The notes under the pieces: generated by a model
Database searches by the model: none
Seen by the model: only the letters and a program-made list of their open reading frames with translations
What the model was told of the DNA's origin: nothing
Shown here: positions 6,056 through 14,535 of the stretch, piece after piece
Layout of the letters: the number at the start of each line of letters is the position of its first letter
Position numbering within the stretch: position 1 is the first letter of the stretch
From: a virus
DNA length: 42,062 bases
Strand: one strand, 5' to 3'
IMG/VR virus record: IMGVR_UViG_3300030390_000634
Location: 1 to 42,062 of that record
Translations under genes and position numbers: made by a program

Positions 6056-6735
6056 TGGCACAAGAACTATTAATAGTTGGCTCAAGTGGAACAGGGAAAT
6101 CCACTTCAATTGAAAATCTAAACCCTGAATCAACTTTCATTATAAATGTAGCCCGCAAGGCGTTACCATTTAGAGGATGGAAGGGGAAGTATCCTATATT
6201 CGACAAGGAGAATCCTGGTGGTAGATTCTGTTCTACAGATGTACCGCACGAGATTCTTGGTTGCTTGAATTACGTTAATGAAAAACGTCCTGAAATAAAG
6301 ACGATTATTATTGACGATTATCAATACACAATGGCTAACGAGTATATGCGTAGAGCTAATGAGACTGGCTTCAAAAAGTTTACTGAGATTGCTCAGAATG
6401 CTTGGTCAGTTATCAATGCAGTGAAAGCTATGCGAGAAGATCTATTGGTTGTGTTTATGATGCACTCAGAGGTTACATTCGATGCACATGGTAACAAAGT
6501 TACTAAAGCAAAGACTATCGGTAAAATGATGGACAATGTAGTTACCTTGGAGGGTATGTTTACTATTGTATTGTATACAGACGTCACAAAGGGTGAGAAT
6601 GGTATGGAGTATTCGTTTATAACACAAAACGATGGCGCCAACACTGGTAAAGCCCCTAAAGACATGTTTGGGTCTGTTAAAATTCCAAACGATTTAAAGT
6701 TAGTGGCTGACACTATCGAAGAGTATAATAATTAA
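6055..6735 (+). CDS. Sak4-like RecA-fold ATPase (single-strand annealing recombinase)
   Basis: A 226-aa P-loop ATPase with Walker A GSSGTGKST (9-17) and Walker B TIIIDDYQY (83-91). Size, the SGTGKST loop and the following INPE/INVARK-type segment fit the phage Sak4 family, RecA-core single-strand annealing proteins that work with a cognate SSB. The next gene, 17 nt downstream, encodes an SSB-like protein, and a RecE-like exonuclease and a RusA resolvase follow within 3 kb, so a recombination role is well supported by context. A general AAA ATPase is the alternative. The start is fixed by the TAATG overlap. Confidence 0.75.
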   Translation: MAQELLIVGSSGTGKSTSIENLNPESTFIINVARKALPFRGWKGKYPIFDKENPGGRFCSTDVPHEILGCLNYVNEKRPEIKTIIIDDYQYTMANEYMRRANETGFKKFTEIAQNAWSVINAVKAMREDLLVVFMMHSEVTFDAHGNKVTKAKTIGKMMDNVVTLEGMFTIVLYTDVTKGENGMEYSFITQNDGANTGKAPKDMFGSVKIPNDLKLVADTIEEYNN

Positions 6736-6752
6736 TTTTAAAAGAGAGAAAA

Positions 6753-7310
6753 ATGTACGGAAGTAACGTAGAAAGTAACAGTACTGGTGGAGTAATGCCA
6801 GCAGTAGGTATTCAAGAAAATTGTGAACTAGTGAGCGTATCACTAAATATGGATCAAGGCGGAAGACTTGACTTTGAGTTCAAACAGTCTAATGGTGCAA
6901 GCGTAAAGCATGCAGAATTTCCTGCAAACCCAGACTATGGTGATGTAGAAAAACAGGCAACTGATGTATCTCGTCGTGTAAAGCATATTGCTACTAAATT
7001 TATGAGCGAAGCAGATTTCGTTATAGAAAATGTAAGCACATTTGCAGAGTATGGTAACAAAGTGATTGCTTTGTTTGGACAAAAGTTTGCAGGAACTAAG
7101 TTTAGAATGCTATTTATCTATAAAGGTAAGTATGTATCTCTTCCTAAGTACCCTAACTTTATTGAGAACATGGCAATTCCTGCAGAGAAAACTACTATTT
7201 ATATTTCAGATTGGAATAAGAAGAAGCTAGTTAAGCCTGAACCAGATGCTGTAGCAGGATCAAATCCTACAACAGTTATGGCAACAGGTGGTGCAGAGAT
7301 GCCATTTTAA
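6753..7310 (+). CDS. Probable single-stranded DNA-binding protein
   Basis: A 185-aa mostly beta-rich protein with a Gly/Ala/Thr-rich linker and the C-terminal tip GGAEMPF. The acidic-then-Met-Pro-Phe ending resembles the DDDIPF interaction tip of bacterial SSB. It lies directly after the Sak4-like ATPase gene, the usual place for the cognate SSB. The leader has an AGAGAG stretch 5 nt before the ATG, one of the few Shine-Dalgarno-like sequences in the block, consistent with high expression. The OB-fold cannot be shown by eye, so the call rests on the tip and gene context. Confidence 0.65.
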   Translation: MYGSNVESNSTGGVMPAVGIQENCELVSVSLNMDQGGRLDFEFKQSNGASVKHAEFPANPDYGDVEKQATDVSRRVKHIATKFMSEADFVIENVSTFAEYGNKVIALFGQKFAGTKFRMLFIYKGKYVSLPKYPNFIENMAIPAEKTTIYISDWNKKKLVKPEPDAVAGSNPTTVMATGGAEMPF

Positions 7311-7320
7311 TTAGACCCTA

Positions 7321-8394
7321 ATGTATGGGACTAAAATAGTAGAACTATGTGAAGAAGAGATTCTAGACAGAATTAACTGTCTAGACATCTTTTCTTATTA
7401 CATAGGAGATGACTTCAAAATGGGTAGAGCTATGAGATCTCCGTTAAGGAAAGATCGTAGCCCTTCTTTTACTGTATTTAAACATAGTAGTGGTAAGTTT
7501 TTCTATAAAGATTTTAGTACTGGTGATTCTGGTGATTGCTTTACATTCTTAACAAGGATGTATAGCGCCACTAGGTTTACTACTTATAGAATGATTGACA
7601 ATGATTTCCAATTAGGAATATCTTCCACTACATTTGCTAAACCTACTAAACAAGAGTATGGTGTACACAATAAAAAGTTTGAGAACATTGAAGACTCATC
7701 TACTACTATACAAATAAAGTCCCGCCCTTGGAATTCCCAAGAAGATAAAACCTTTTGGTCTAAATATGGAATATGTTGTAAAATTCTTAATAAATATAAT
7801 GTACGAGCTGCCAACAATGTATGGGTTAATGATAATCTTATTGTTAGCAGTAATCGTTTTAATCCTATATATGCATATCATTTCCCTGATGGAAAAATGA
7901 AAATATATCAACCATATAGTAAATTTAAATGGTTAAGTAATACTAGCGTGTCTGATCTACAAGGGTTGAGCCAACTTCCACTACGGGGGGACACGTTAGT
8001 TATTACTAAATCACTAAAAGATGTTATGTGTTTGGATATATTCGGAATACCTTCAGTGGCACCATCGTCAGAAAGTTGTGTCATTCCTGCAGATGTTGTT
8101 AAAGACTTAACTGACAGATTTGCAAGAATATACATATTATATGACTTTGATAGAACTGGAATATCTTTTGCCAATAGACATAGAAAGTTGTATGGATTTA
8201 TACCGTTATTTTTTACTAACGGAAAATTCAATACCTTTGACTATAAGTCAAAAGACTTTTCAGACTTTATAGCTCTTAATGGAGTTAAAGGTGCAGCGGA
8301 ACTAATAGAATATGTATGCCAAGAGGAATATTCATACCAGGAAATGTCCCATCGAGCAAGAATGGAAGAAGATGGACGGGACGATACTTTATAG
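7321..8394 (+). CDS. DNA primase, Toprim type without a complete zinc finger
   Basis: The N-terminal segment RSPLRKDRSPSFTVF and the GDSGDCFTFL stretch match the CHC2-type primase fold, but the zinc-binding cysteines are missing (SPLR replaces the usual CPFH-type motif). The Toprim half includes VITKSLKDVMCL and DFDRTGISFANR (the D-x-D pair). The Toprim glutamate is replaced by Lys in TKSLKD, as in some phage primases. In all 357 aa, with no helicase domain; it would make RNA primers with the DnaB-like helicase encoded 2 kb upstream. The 3' end overlaps the RusA gene by 79 nt. TAG stop. Confidence 0.8.
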   Translation: MYGTKIVELCEEEILDRINCLDIFSYYIGDDFKMGRAMRSPLRKDRSPSFTVFKHSSGKFFYKDFSTGDSGDCFTFLTRMYSATRFTTYRMIDNDFQLGISSTTFAKPTKQEYGVHNKKFENIEDSSTTIQIKSRPWNSQEDKTFWSKYGICCKILNKYNVRAANNVWVNDNLIVSSNRFNPIYAYHFPDGKMKIYQPYSKFKWLSNTSVSDLQGLSQLPLRGDTLVITKSLKDVMCLDIFGIPSVAPSSESCVIPADVVKDLTDRFARIYILYDFDRTGISFANRHRKLYGFIPLFFTNGKFNTFDYKSKDFSDFIALNGVKGAAELIEYVCQEEYSYQEMSHRARMEEDGRDDTL

Positions 8395-8699
8395 TATCTA
8401 AACAAACTGCTACTTACTATAAGACTAGTAAGCAGTTTTGGATTAAACACAAGAAAGATTTTCTTAAACTTGTTAAACAAAAATCAACAGAAGGAAAACC
8501 ATATAGAGTTACATTTAAGTTTGTAAGAAAAAGTAAGCACAAGTTTGATTACATCAACCCTGCGCAAACTATACAAGATGAGATGACTAAATATGGGTGG
8601 ATAACTGATGACAATGCTGATGAGATAGTACCTATATTCTTAGAGTATGAGTATGATAAAGAAAATCCAGGAGTTTATATTAATGTTTTAAAATCTTAA
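8316..8699 (+). CDS. rusA: RusA-family Holliday junction resolvase
   Basis: The N-terminal IPGNVPSSKNGRRW is the RusA opening motif. The acidic cluster follows as KFDYINPAQ (Asp 78) and WITDDNADEI (Asp 98, Asp 99), matching the metal-binding aspartates of RusA (D70, D72, D91 in Escherichia coli). In all 127 aa, the usual size is about 120. The enzyme cuts four-way junctions during recombination or DNA packaging. The gene overlaps the primase 3' end by 79 nt; the start is fixed by the motif lying near residue 7. Neighbours (Sak4, SSB, RecE-like exonuclease) form a recombination set. Confidence 0.85.
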   Translation: MPRGIFIPGNVPSSKNGRRWTGRYFIVSKQTATYYKTSKQFWIKHKKDFLKLVKQKSTEGKPYRVTFKFVRKSKHKFDYINPAQTIQDEMTKYGWITDDNADEIVPIFLEYEYDKENPGVYINVLKS

Positions 8700-8701
8700 T
8701 T

Positions 8702-9013
8702 ATGTCAAAATTAAAAATTAAATATCCTGAATATTTTAAGCTTAATTGTTTCAATTATCTTAGACATTTTATGGACATTAGATTATTAACATCTGCTATG
8801 GATCATGGTAGAGATAATATTGTAAGATATTATCTTGAAAATGCTTTAGACGATCCTGAGCTGTATGTTAATCACATGAACGACGAAGGCGATAGAGTAG
8901 TAGCTAATGCTAAAATTAATGCTTACAAACAACGCCAAGAGTTGTACACCGATTATATGGAATTATTAACTAAAACAGAAGACGAAAATGTCAGATCAAA
9001 ATTACTTCGCTAA
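8702..9013 (+). CDS. Hypothetical helical protein between resolvase and exonuclease
   Basis: A 103-aa protein, mainly helical by composition, with a Lys-rich start and an acidic middle. It begins 2 nt after the resolvase gene and overlaps the exonuclease start by 26 nt, so it is likely co-translated with it. No motif recognised. By position it may assist the RecE-like exonuclease or be a small recombination accessory factor, but this is guesswork. Confidence 0.65.
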   Translation: MSKLKIKYPEYFKLNCFNYLRHFMDIRLLTSAMDHGRDNIVRYYLENALDDPELYVNHMNDEGDRVVANAKINAYKQRQELYTDYMELLTKTEDENVRSKLLR

Positions 9014-9965
9014 AGAAGATATTTCTAACAGCGATTTAGGAGAGTTAAAATTATCTCCACGAAGATTCTTAATGCGTAAGCAACAAGAAATGCAATCTAA
9101 AAGCGGTGCAATGCAGCTTGGAACTCTTATTCATATGTTTACTCTTGAGCCTGAGAAATTTATTATGGCTGATATTGAGCCTGTGTCAGGTAAAATGGGA
9201 GAGTATATTAAGGCATACTTTGAGCTAGAGAAATCTGGAATACCAGAAGATAAGATACCTGAAACAGCGTATGCTGCTGCACAGTACAAAGAAAGTCACA
9301 CTAAACCTGCTACAGTTCTTAAAAGTTTTAAGAATAAACCTGAAAACATAGCTTTTTATAATTTTCTAAAAGAAGCAGATGGCAAAATAGCTTTAAATCA
9401 AAAAGATAAGCAAATAATAGAAGGATGTTTAATGTCCCTTAAAGGGCATGTAGTATCAAATAAATTATTGTTTGTAGAAGATGAAAGCGTGGAAACTTTT
9501 AGTGAGAAAGAATTGTATTTTGAGCAAGAAGGTGTTAAATGTAAATCTAAAGCAGATAGACTTATTGTAGACCATAAAGCTAAAACTGTAAAACTAATAG
9601 ATCTTAAAACTACAAGCAGTCAAGTTTACGGTGAGTGCATTCCTTTAAATACTAAAACAGGTATATTGTTAAGAGATTGGCATGTTACAGGTTTTATGTA
9701 TTCTTGTTTACAATACTCTTACCATAGACAACTAGCTTTTTATGAGAATGCTGTTAAAGCTGAGTATCCTGGATACGAGGTAGAGTCTTTTATTGTAGCA
9801 GTAGACACTAAAGGGTCTTATGATTGTGCAGTATTTCAACTTCCTGCAGAATGGTTAGAATCAGGCCAAAAAGAAATTAAATCTTTATTATCTGAGTATA
9901 AACACTATAAACAAGCTAATAACTTTGGTGTAAAGCAAGGATTTGAGAGCACTGTTACATATTAG
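8988..9965 (+). CDS. RecE-like exonuclease, PD-(D/E)XK fold
   Basis: A 325-aa protein. Elements of the fold are GTLIHM (His 49), ELYF (Glu 175), CKSKADR (Asp 190) and LIDLKTTS (Asp 205, Lys 207), giving a complete D...D-x-K nuclease centre. This is the layout of the exodeoxyribonuclease VIII/RecE-like family common in phages. It would resect double-strand ends to 3' single strands for the Sak4-like annealing protein and SSB encoded upstream. Ends with TAG. The start overlaps the previous gene by 26 nt and is supported by the N-terminal SNSDLGELKLSPRRF segment typical of the family. Confidence 0.85.
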   Translation: MSDQNYFAKEDISNSDLGELKLSPRRFLMRKQQEMQSKSGAMQLGTLIHMFTLEPEKFIMADIEPVSGKMGEYIKAYFELEKSGIPEDKIPETAYAAAQYKESHTKPATVLKSFKNKPENIAFYNFLKEADGKIALNQKDKQIIEGCLMSLKGHVVSNKLLFVEDESVETFSEKELYFEQEGVKCKSKADRLIVDHKAKTVKLIDLKTTSSQVYGECIPLNTKTGILLRDWHVTGFMYSCLQYSYHRQLAFYENAVKAEYPGYEVESFIVAVDTKGSYDCAVFQLPAEWLESGQKEIKSLLSEYKHYKQANNFGVKQGFESTVTY

Positions 9966-9979
9966 ATTAAATTCGCGCT

Positions 9980-10549
9980 ATGAAGAGAGATTACGAAGGG
10001 AGGCTGATGCGAAATAAAACATTTACATACATATTGCCTATGCTGCAAGAGTATGTAAAAATTAAGAAAGAAAATTTAATTAACACTTACATTGGCAGTC
10101 AGGATAGACCTGACGATAACAATCACATATTTTTACTATTTAGATTTAGTGGAGAAAAAGAGTTTTTAGAATATGAAAACTACTTAACAACTACTAAACT
10201 TTATATAGATTCGTATGACCCTGATAAATACCATGTTATGTATGTATTTAAAGTGCCTAAAAAGCATCAAAATGTATACGATTTATTTAAAGAAGGCAAA
10301 TATTCTGAGTTTCCTCAAGCATATAAGATTTCTTTATTTGAATTTCATAACATAAAAACTCCTACACATAGAGTAGCACAAGTTTTATTTAAACACCCTG
10401 ATCTTAGAGAAGAGTGGGAAGAAAAACTTAATATACCTATACCAGAAGATTCAGAAGTATCCTCCGTCCCCGACATGGATTCTGAAATTTATTCAGATAA
10501 ATACAAATATGTAGACCCTATCAAGCCAGTGGAAAATCCATTTGACTAA
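9980..10549 (+). CDS. Hypothetical protein with acidic C-terminus
   Basis: A 189-aa protein, alternating aromatic/hydrophobic and charged. The segment HPDLREEWEEKLNIPIPEDSE (about residues 139-159) resembles the end of a protein family found beside replication genes in Bacteroidetes phages, but I cannot name it. The last 40 residues are acidic and Pro-rich, ending VENPFD, a possible unstructured interaction tail. It stops directly before the rIIA-like gene (no gap), so the two are likely coupled. Function unknown. Confidence 0.65.
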   Translation: MKRDYEGRLMRNKTFTYILPMLQEYVKIKKENLINTYIGSQDRPDDNNHIFLLFRFSGEKEFLEYENYLTTTKLYIDSYDPDKYHVMYVFKVPKKHQNVYDLFKEGKYSEFPQAYKISLFEFHNIKTPTHRVAQVLFKHPDLREEWEEKLNIPIPEDSEVSSVPDMDSEIYSDKYKYVDPIKPVENPFD

Positions 10550-12964
10550 ATGAAACTACAACAACACACAAACGTCAATGAAGTAATTGGCGTACAAAAA
10601 CAACACAAGTTTAAAATAACGGACGGATCTCAGGCTATCATTATGGATAGCCTGATTAATTTATACTCGGACCCTATTGGTTCGATTGTCCGTGAGATCA
10701 CTTCAAATTGTATAGATGCAAACCGCGAGCGGAACCTTAAGTTAGAGGGTAAGATTCCAATGGAAGCAGAAGATGATAAGTCTTTCTGGTCTAAGAAGCA
10801 AACGGTTTGCATTGAATACGTAGAGAAGAACACAATTCTAGGAATAGATGAGTGTATTATGTTCCATGATTATGGTTGCGGTCTTTCGCAAGATAGAGTT
10901 GCTAATGTATTTACTACATTCGGTGCTTCTACTAAGAGAGACAACAACTATGAGATTGGCGGCTTTGGCTTAGGTGCTAAATCACCTTTAGCTTATTCAG
11001 ATACTTTCTACGTGTCTAGTAGACACAATGGTACTGAAACATATTATATGATATATCGTAACAACGACAATGTCCCCCATATGGATCAAGTATACCAAGC
11101 AAGTACAGATCAACAAAACGGTAGCACCGTAATTGTTCCTATTAAAGATAGTTATGATAGAAGATCTTTTAAAGAGTCTATTGCAACTCAACTATGTTTC
11201 TTTGACAATCTTGTATTCAAGAATGTTGTAGAATCTATAGGGAAAGTAAATAACTATTATACTTCAGGTGATTCCTCTTACAAAGTTACTGAAGAAACTG
11301 ACGATTACATTATAACTAACGACGGTAGAGAACCTTTTCTACTTGTTGGTAAAGTAGTGTATCCACTTAACTGGAATATGTTAGATGATTTTAGTGAATC
11401 TGATTTTAGAGGTAGTGTTGGTATTAAATTTAATATCGGTGTTTTAGACTTAGTTCCTTCTCGTGAGGAGTTACGATATACATCTAAAACTATATCTCTT
11501 ATTCAAGATAAATTAAAATCTGTTTTAGGGCAATTTAAGCAACAAATTAACAAAAAGTACGAAAATATCACTGATTTTGGTGAATATTTAAGAGTTATTA
11601 GCGTTTTAGGGCAAGGACATAGTACTTGGAGAAGGATGACAAGTGATGACCCTAATGCAGTAAAATCAGATATTGCAGGAGTAGGTTATTATGATGTACC
11701 TTTTGTTCCATTTCCTAAACTAAGTTGCGATAAGAATACTAACGATACAGGGGCTTTTCATAAAGTGTTTGATGGCATTAGTTTTTATCATTGCAAGCTA
11801 GTTAGTAATAAAGGTGCTATAGGTGGAGAAACAATTTACAAAAGAGAGTGTAACTCTTGGTATGACTTGTTTTCAGCTTTAAGCGACAAAACTAATTTCT
11901 ATTATGTAGACAGTAACTTTAGTAAAAATAAAGATTACACTCTTATAAATAGTGTAGGAGAATTTGTAGCTTTTAAAGTTGATCCTGCTAAAATAGGAGA
12001 AAGGACTTTAGATACTAAACTTAATTTAAATGACCCTAGACCTTCTTATGAGAAAACTGCAACATTTAACACTGTAAGTAGACTGTTAGGTAAATCTTCA
12101 AGTATGATTAAATACTCAGATGTAGAAGAAACTGAACTAGACAGCGAACTTATGGGAGATGTAGTTGATAACAAGACTCGTCGTAAAGTAAACAAGCAAG
12201 TATTTGCTCGTAATGCTGAATTTAAAGCTGATGGTTATGAAACTAAAATTAAGTACACTAACCAAGAGTATAAAATTTCAGATTTGCAAGTAATGTTGCA
12301 CCCTGAAGAAGGAGATCCTAAACTTAAAGCTGTAGTTTATGCTGAAACAAAGGATCTTGATGAGCTTGAGAAAGTTGTCAAAGTTTTAGGTAGTAGTAGA
12401 GCTTTTTATAGTAACAACTACAATTATCTATACAGATTTGAGTCAGATTACAGAGTATTAAAAGTATCTAAAGATGTTGCAAAGCAATTTGCAAACCTTG
12501 ATGGATTTATAACAGCACATGAGTTTATGAAAGATTCTACACACTTGCAGAGATTTGCTACTGCGCAGTATATTGGTAAATATATAGAAAAAATTAGATT
12601 TTTAACTTATTTTGAACCTTATGACAAAGATTTAAATAGTAAATTTTATAGTCTAAATAACTTTTATAAACAGAATACCAACGGATGTTGGCGTTGTGAA
12701 GATGATATACAACCTGTTGTAGAAGAAATCATGAACCTAGATATTCCAGATACTGTTAGATATGACATGGAATTAGTAGATAAACTAGAAGAAGTGGTGG
12801 AGTATTCGCAAGGTTTAGAGCTTTTAAACTATGTAGACTTTAACTCAGATTCTAGGAAATCAATTGAAAATTTCTTATCTTTAAAAGGCAAAATGCCTGA
12901 CACTCAACAAATTAAATTAACATTAACAGCTAAAAATCAAAAAGATGAATTACTTAGTAGCTAA
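10550..12964 (+). CDS. rIIA-like protein with GHKL ATPase domain
   Basis: An 804-aa protein. The N-terminal GHKL (Hsp90/gyrase B/MutL-type) ATPase has the N-box REITSNCIDANRE (48-60), the G1 box DYGCGL (107-112) and the G2 box GGFGLGAKSP (137-146), with the Asn and Asp needed for Mg-ATP present. The rest is long and not recognised. T4 rIIA has the same GHKL N-terminus and a similar size (about 725 aa). The next gene is an rIIB-like protein overlapping by 20 nt, the T4 gene order, which secures the call. In T4 the pair protects against exclusion by the lambda Rex system; here it is probably anti-exclusion, membrane-associated, with targets unknown. Confidence 0.8.
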   Translation: MKLQQHTNVNEVIGVQKQHKFKITDGSQAIIMDSLINLYSDPIGSIVREITSNCIDANRERNLKLEGKIPMEAEDDKSFWSKKQTVCIEYVEKNTILGIDECIMFHDYGCGLSQDRVANVFTTFGASTKRDNNYEIGGFGLGAKSPLAYSDTFYVSSRHNGTETYYMIYRNNDNVPHMDQVYQASTDQQNGSTVIVPIKDSYDRRSFKESIATQLCFFDNLVFKNVVESIGKVNNYYTSGDSSYKVTEETDDYIITNDGREPFLLVGKVVYPLNWNMLDDFSESDFRGSVGIKFNIGVLDLVPSREELRYTSKTISLIQDKLKSVLGQFKQQINKKYENITDFGEYLRVISVLGQGHSTWRRMTSDDPNAVKSDIAGVGYYDVPFVPFPKLSCDKNTNDTGAFHKVFDGISFYHCKLVSNKGAIGGETIYKRECNSWYDLFSALSDKTNFYYVDSNFSKNKDYTLINSVGEFVAFKVDPAKIGERTLDTKLNLNDPRPSYEKTATFNTVSRLLGKSSSMIKYSDVEETELDSELMGDVVDNKTRRKVNKQVFARNAEFKADGYETKIKYTNQEYKISDLQVMLHPEEGDPKLKAVVYAETKDLDELEKVVKVLGSSRAFYSNNYNYLYRFESDYRVLKVSKDVAKQFANLDGFITAHEFMKDSTHLQRFATAQYIGKYIEKIRFLTYFEPYDKDLNSKFYSLNNFYKQNTNGCWRCEDDIQPVVEEIMNLDIPDTVRYDMELVDKLEEVVEYSQGLELLNYVDFNSDSRKSIENFLSLKGKMPDTQQIKLTLTAKNQKDELLSS

Positions 12965-13961
12965 AGTAACGCCAAACGACGTTACAGTAATTATTGATGG
13001 AAAGCACAAGAGAATCCGAAAGGATTCTCCTGATGCTGAACTAGTTATTGCTCTGGTAAAGCAATACAATTCTTGTAATATTCTAACTGAGAGAGTAGAT
13101 ATTATAACAAAGATAGAAGAACTTTGTGTACCAGCAAAGAAAATCCAATTTAAATCAGATGGAAGATTTGAGTTTGATGGGAATTCAGCTATGTATCTTA
13201 AAGGTACTAGCGACCCAATACCAGAATTTCTAGCTAAGAAATTGCTAGAATATATTGATAAAGGACTTGCAGTAGAGCCTTTAGTTAATTTCTGGAAACA
13301 CACGTTGCTTAACCCTGACAAAAGCGTTAGACAACAGTTGTTTGGCTTCTTAGAACACAATGGCCATCCAATAACTGATAAGGGTTATTTCTTAGCTTAC
13401 AAAGCAGTGAAAGTTGCTCGTAAGTATGATGCAGAAACAGGTGAAGAAATTGTAAGCGTTAGCTACGATGAAAACACAGGTGAGCGTATAGAAGAAACAC
13501 TTAATCAGTCTATGACTTTTAAACCATATCACTCAGGTGCACATGGTATGACTGTTAAAGTTGGTGAAGCTATCACAATGCCAAGAGAAGAATGTGACTC
13601 TGATCCTGATAGAACTTGCTCTGCAGGTTTACATGTAGGTTCTATGGATTATGTACATGACTTTGGTTATGGTGGAGGTGTAATACTAGAGGTGCTAGTA
13701 AGCCCTCGTAATGTTGTAGCAGTTCCTACTGACTATAACAATACTAAGATGAGATGCTGTGAGTATTATCCAATTGCTATTACAAATGGCGAGAATGCTA
13801 ATATTTACTTAGAATCTGATTACTCTGCATTTGATATGGCTACTATGGTAGACGATATTGCACAGTACGAAGAGTCTAAAGGCGTTTTAATTAAACAAAT
13901 AGAAGATGAGCTAGCAGAGCGTAGTGCTGTTGCTGATTCATTATTACTAGATCACATATAA
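12945..13961 (+). CDS. rIIB-like protein
   Basis: A 338-aa protein following the rIIA-like gene with a 20-nt overlap. Recognisable parts are a DVTVIIDGKHKRI segment near the N-terminus, LEHNGHPITDKGYFLAYKAVK in the middle and the CSAGLHVGSMDY/NVVAVPTDYNNTKMRC region. The last of these matches the conserved C-terminal part of T4 rIIB-like proteins found in many phages. T4 rIIB is about 310 aa. It is the last gene of the plus-strand block, 69 nt before a strong terminator. Its role is tied to rIIA; the biochemical function is not established in any phage. Confidence 0.8.
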   Translation: MNYLVAKVTPNDVTVIIDGKHKRIRKDSPDAELVIALVKQYNSCNILTERVDIITKIEELCVPAKKIQFKSDGRFEFDGNSAMYLKGTSDPIPEFLAKKLLEYIDKGLAVEPLVNFWKHTLLNPDKSVRQQLFGFLEHNGHPITDKGYFLAYKAVKVARKYDAETGEEIVSVSYDENTGERIEETLNQSMTFKPYHSGAHGMTVKVGEAITMPREECDSDPDRTCSAGLHVGSMDYVHDFGYGGGVILEVLVSPRNVVAVPTDYNNTKMRCCEYYPIAITNGENANIYLESDYSAFDMATMVDDIAQYEESKGVLIKQIEDELAERSAVADSLLLDHI

Positions 13962-13972
13962 TAAGCATTAAT

Positions 13973-14020
13973 CTTCACAAGTTTTTGTGTTGTTGTTAAC
14001 TTGTTGTTGTACTTGTGAGG
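13973..14020. repeat. 9-bp inverted repeat at the convergent junction
   Basis: CTTCACAAG (13973-13981) and CTTGTGAGG (14012-14020) pair over 9 bp with one G-T wobble, around a 30-nt loop containing repeated TTGTTGTT units. It lies between the rIIB-like stop and the strong terminator. It could be an extra transcript-end stabilising hairpin or a factor-binding site. No T tract follows it, so it is not a terminator by itself. Confidence 0.45.
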
Positions 14021-14029
14021 AATTAATAG

Positions 14030-14066
14030 AAGGGGGTTGGCTTTATAGCCTTCCCCCTTTTTTTTT
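14030..14066 (+). terminator. Intrinsic terminator ending the early operon
   Basis: AAGGGGG-TT-GGCT (14030-14042), loop TTAT, then AGCC-TT-CCCCCTT (14047-14059), with a symmetric TT/TT internal mismatch, followed by a run of nine T (14058-14066). GC pairs in an AT-rich genome make it stand out. It terminates plus-strand transcription 1 nt before the convergent minus-strand gene stop. On the minus strand the same hairpin is followed only by a weak, mixed T-rich stretch, so it may act in both directions but is stronger for plus. Confidence 0.85.
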
Positions 14067-14067
14067 A

Positions 14068-14535
14068 TTAAGTTACAGCTATAAATATTTCTGCTTTGCA
14101 TGATGCAGTATCAGATTGTAAAGATATTACATCTATGTTTGCAAGAGTAGGAGATACATTCACTCCTGAATCTCCATCTTCATGTGCGTCCATTAGTGTA
14201 GGACCTAAAATAAAAGTATTACTACCTTCGTCACTACCCTCAGCCTCTAATTTTACAAAATATTCTGAATCAGCCATTTGAATTTTAGCTGTAATAAAGT
14301 TAGTAGCATCTAAGTTTGTAATACGTAGATATTTTACTTCCCCATCTTCATAAATTCCTGCTCCAGGCATTGGCCCAAATTTAACAAAAGGTATTAAACC
14401 TGCTGTAGGTACACTTGAGATTCTATGAGATACCTCTGATACTGTTAATGTTTGAACGTTTGTTGTTCCTCTGTCTGTTCCACTACCGTCTCCAAGAAGT
14501 ACAGATTCAGTGTGTGTTATCGTCAATGTTGCCAT
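14068..14535 (-). CDS. Small beta-rich probable virion protein
   Basis: A 155-aa protein, almost wholly beta-strand-like and Thr/Ser/Gly/Val-rich, with no transmembrane segment. The part VKYLRITNLDATNFITAKI (about residues 67-85) is similar to what I recall in small virion proteins of marine phages, often decoration or head-fibre-type proteins. It is the last gene of the minus-strand operon and ends at the terminator. The start overlaps the small hydrophobic ORF by 29 nt. Assignment to the virion is inference from composition, context and recall; no domain is certain. Confidence 0.55.
   Translation of the reverse strand: MATLTITHTESVLLGDGSGTDRGTTNVQTLTVSEVSHRISSVPTAGLIPFVKFGPMPGAGIYEDGEVKYLRITNLDATNFITAKIQMADSEYFVKLEAEGSDEGSNTFILGPTLMDAHEDGDSGVNVSPTLANIDVISLQSDTASCKAEIFIAVT

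Noticed and set aside
27-13961. Integrase, repressor or other lysogeny genes
   Set aside because: None found in either strand; the gene set is that of a virulent phage, at least in this window.
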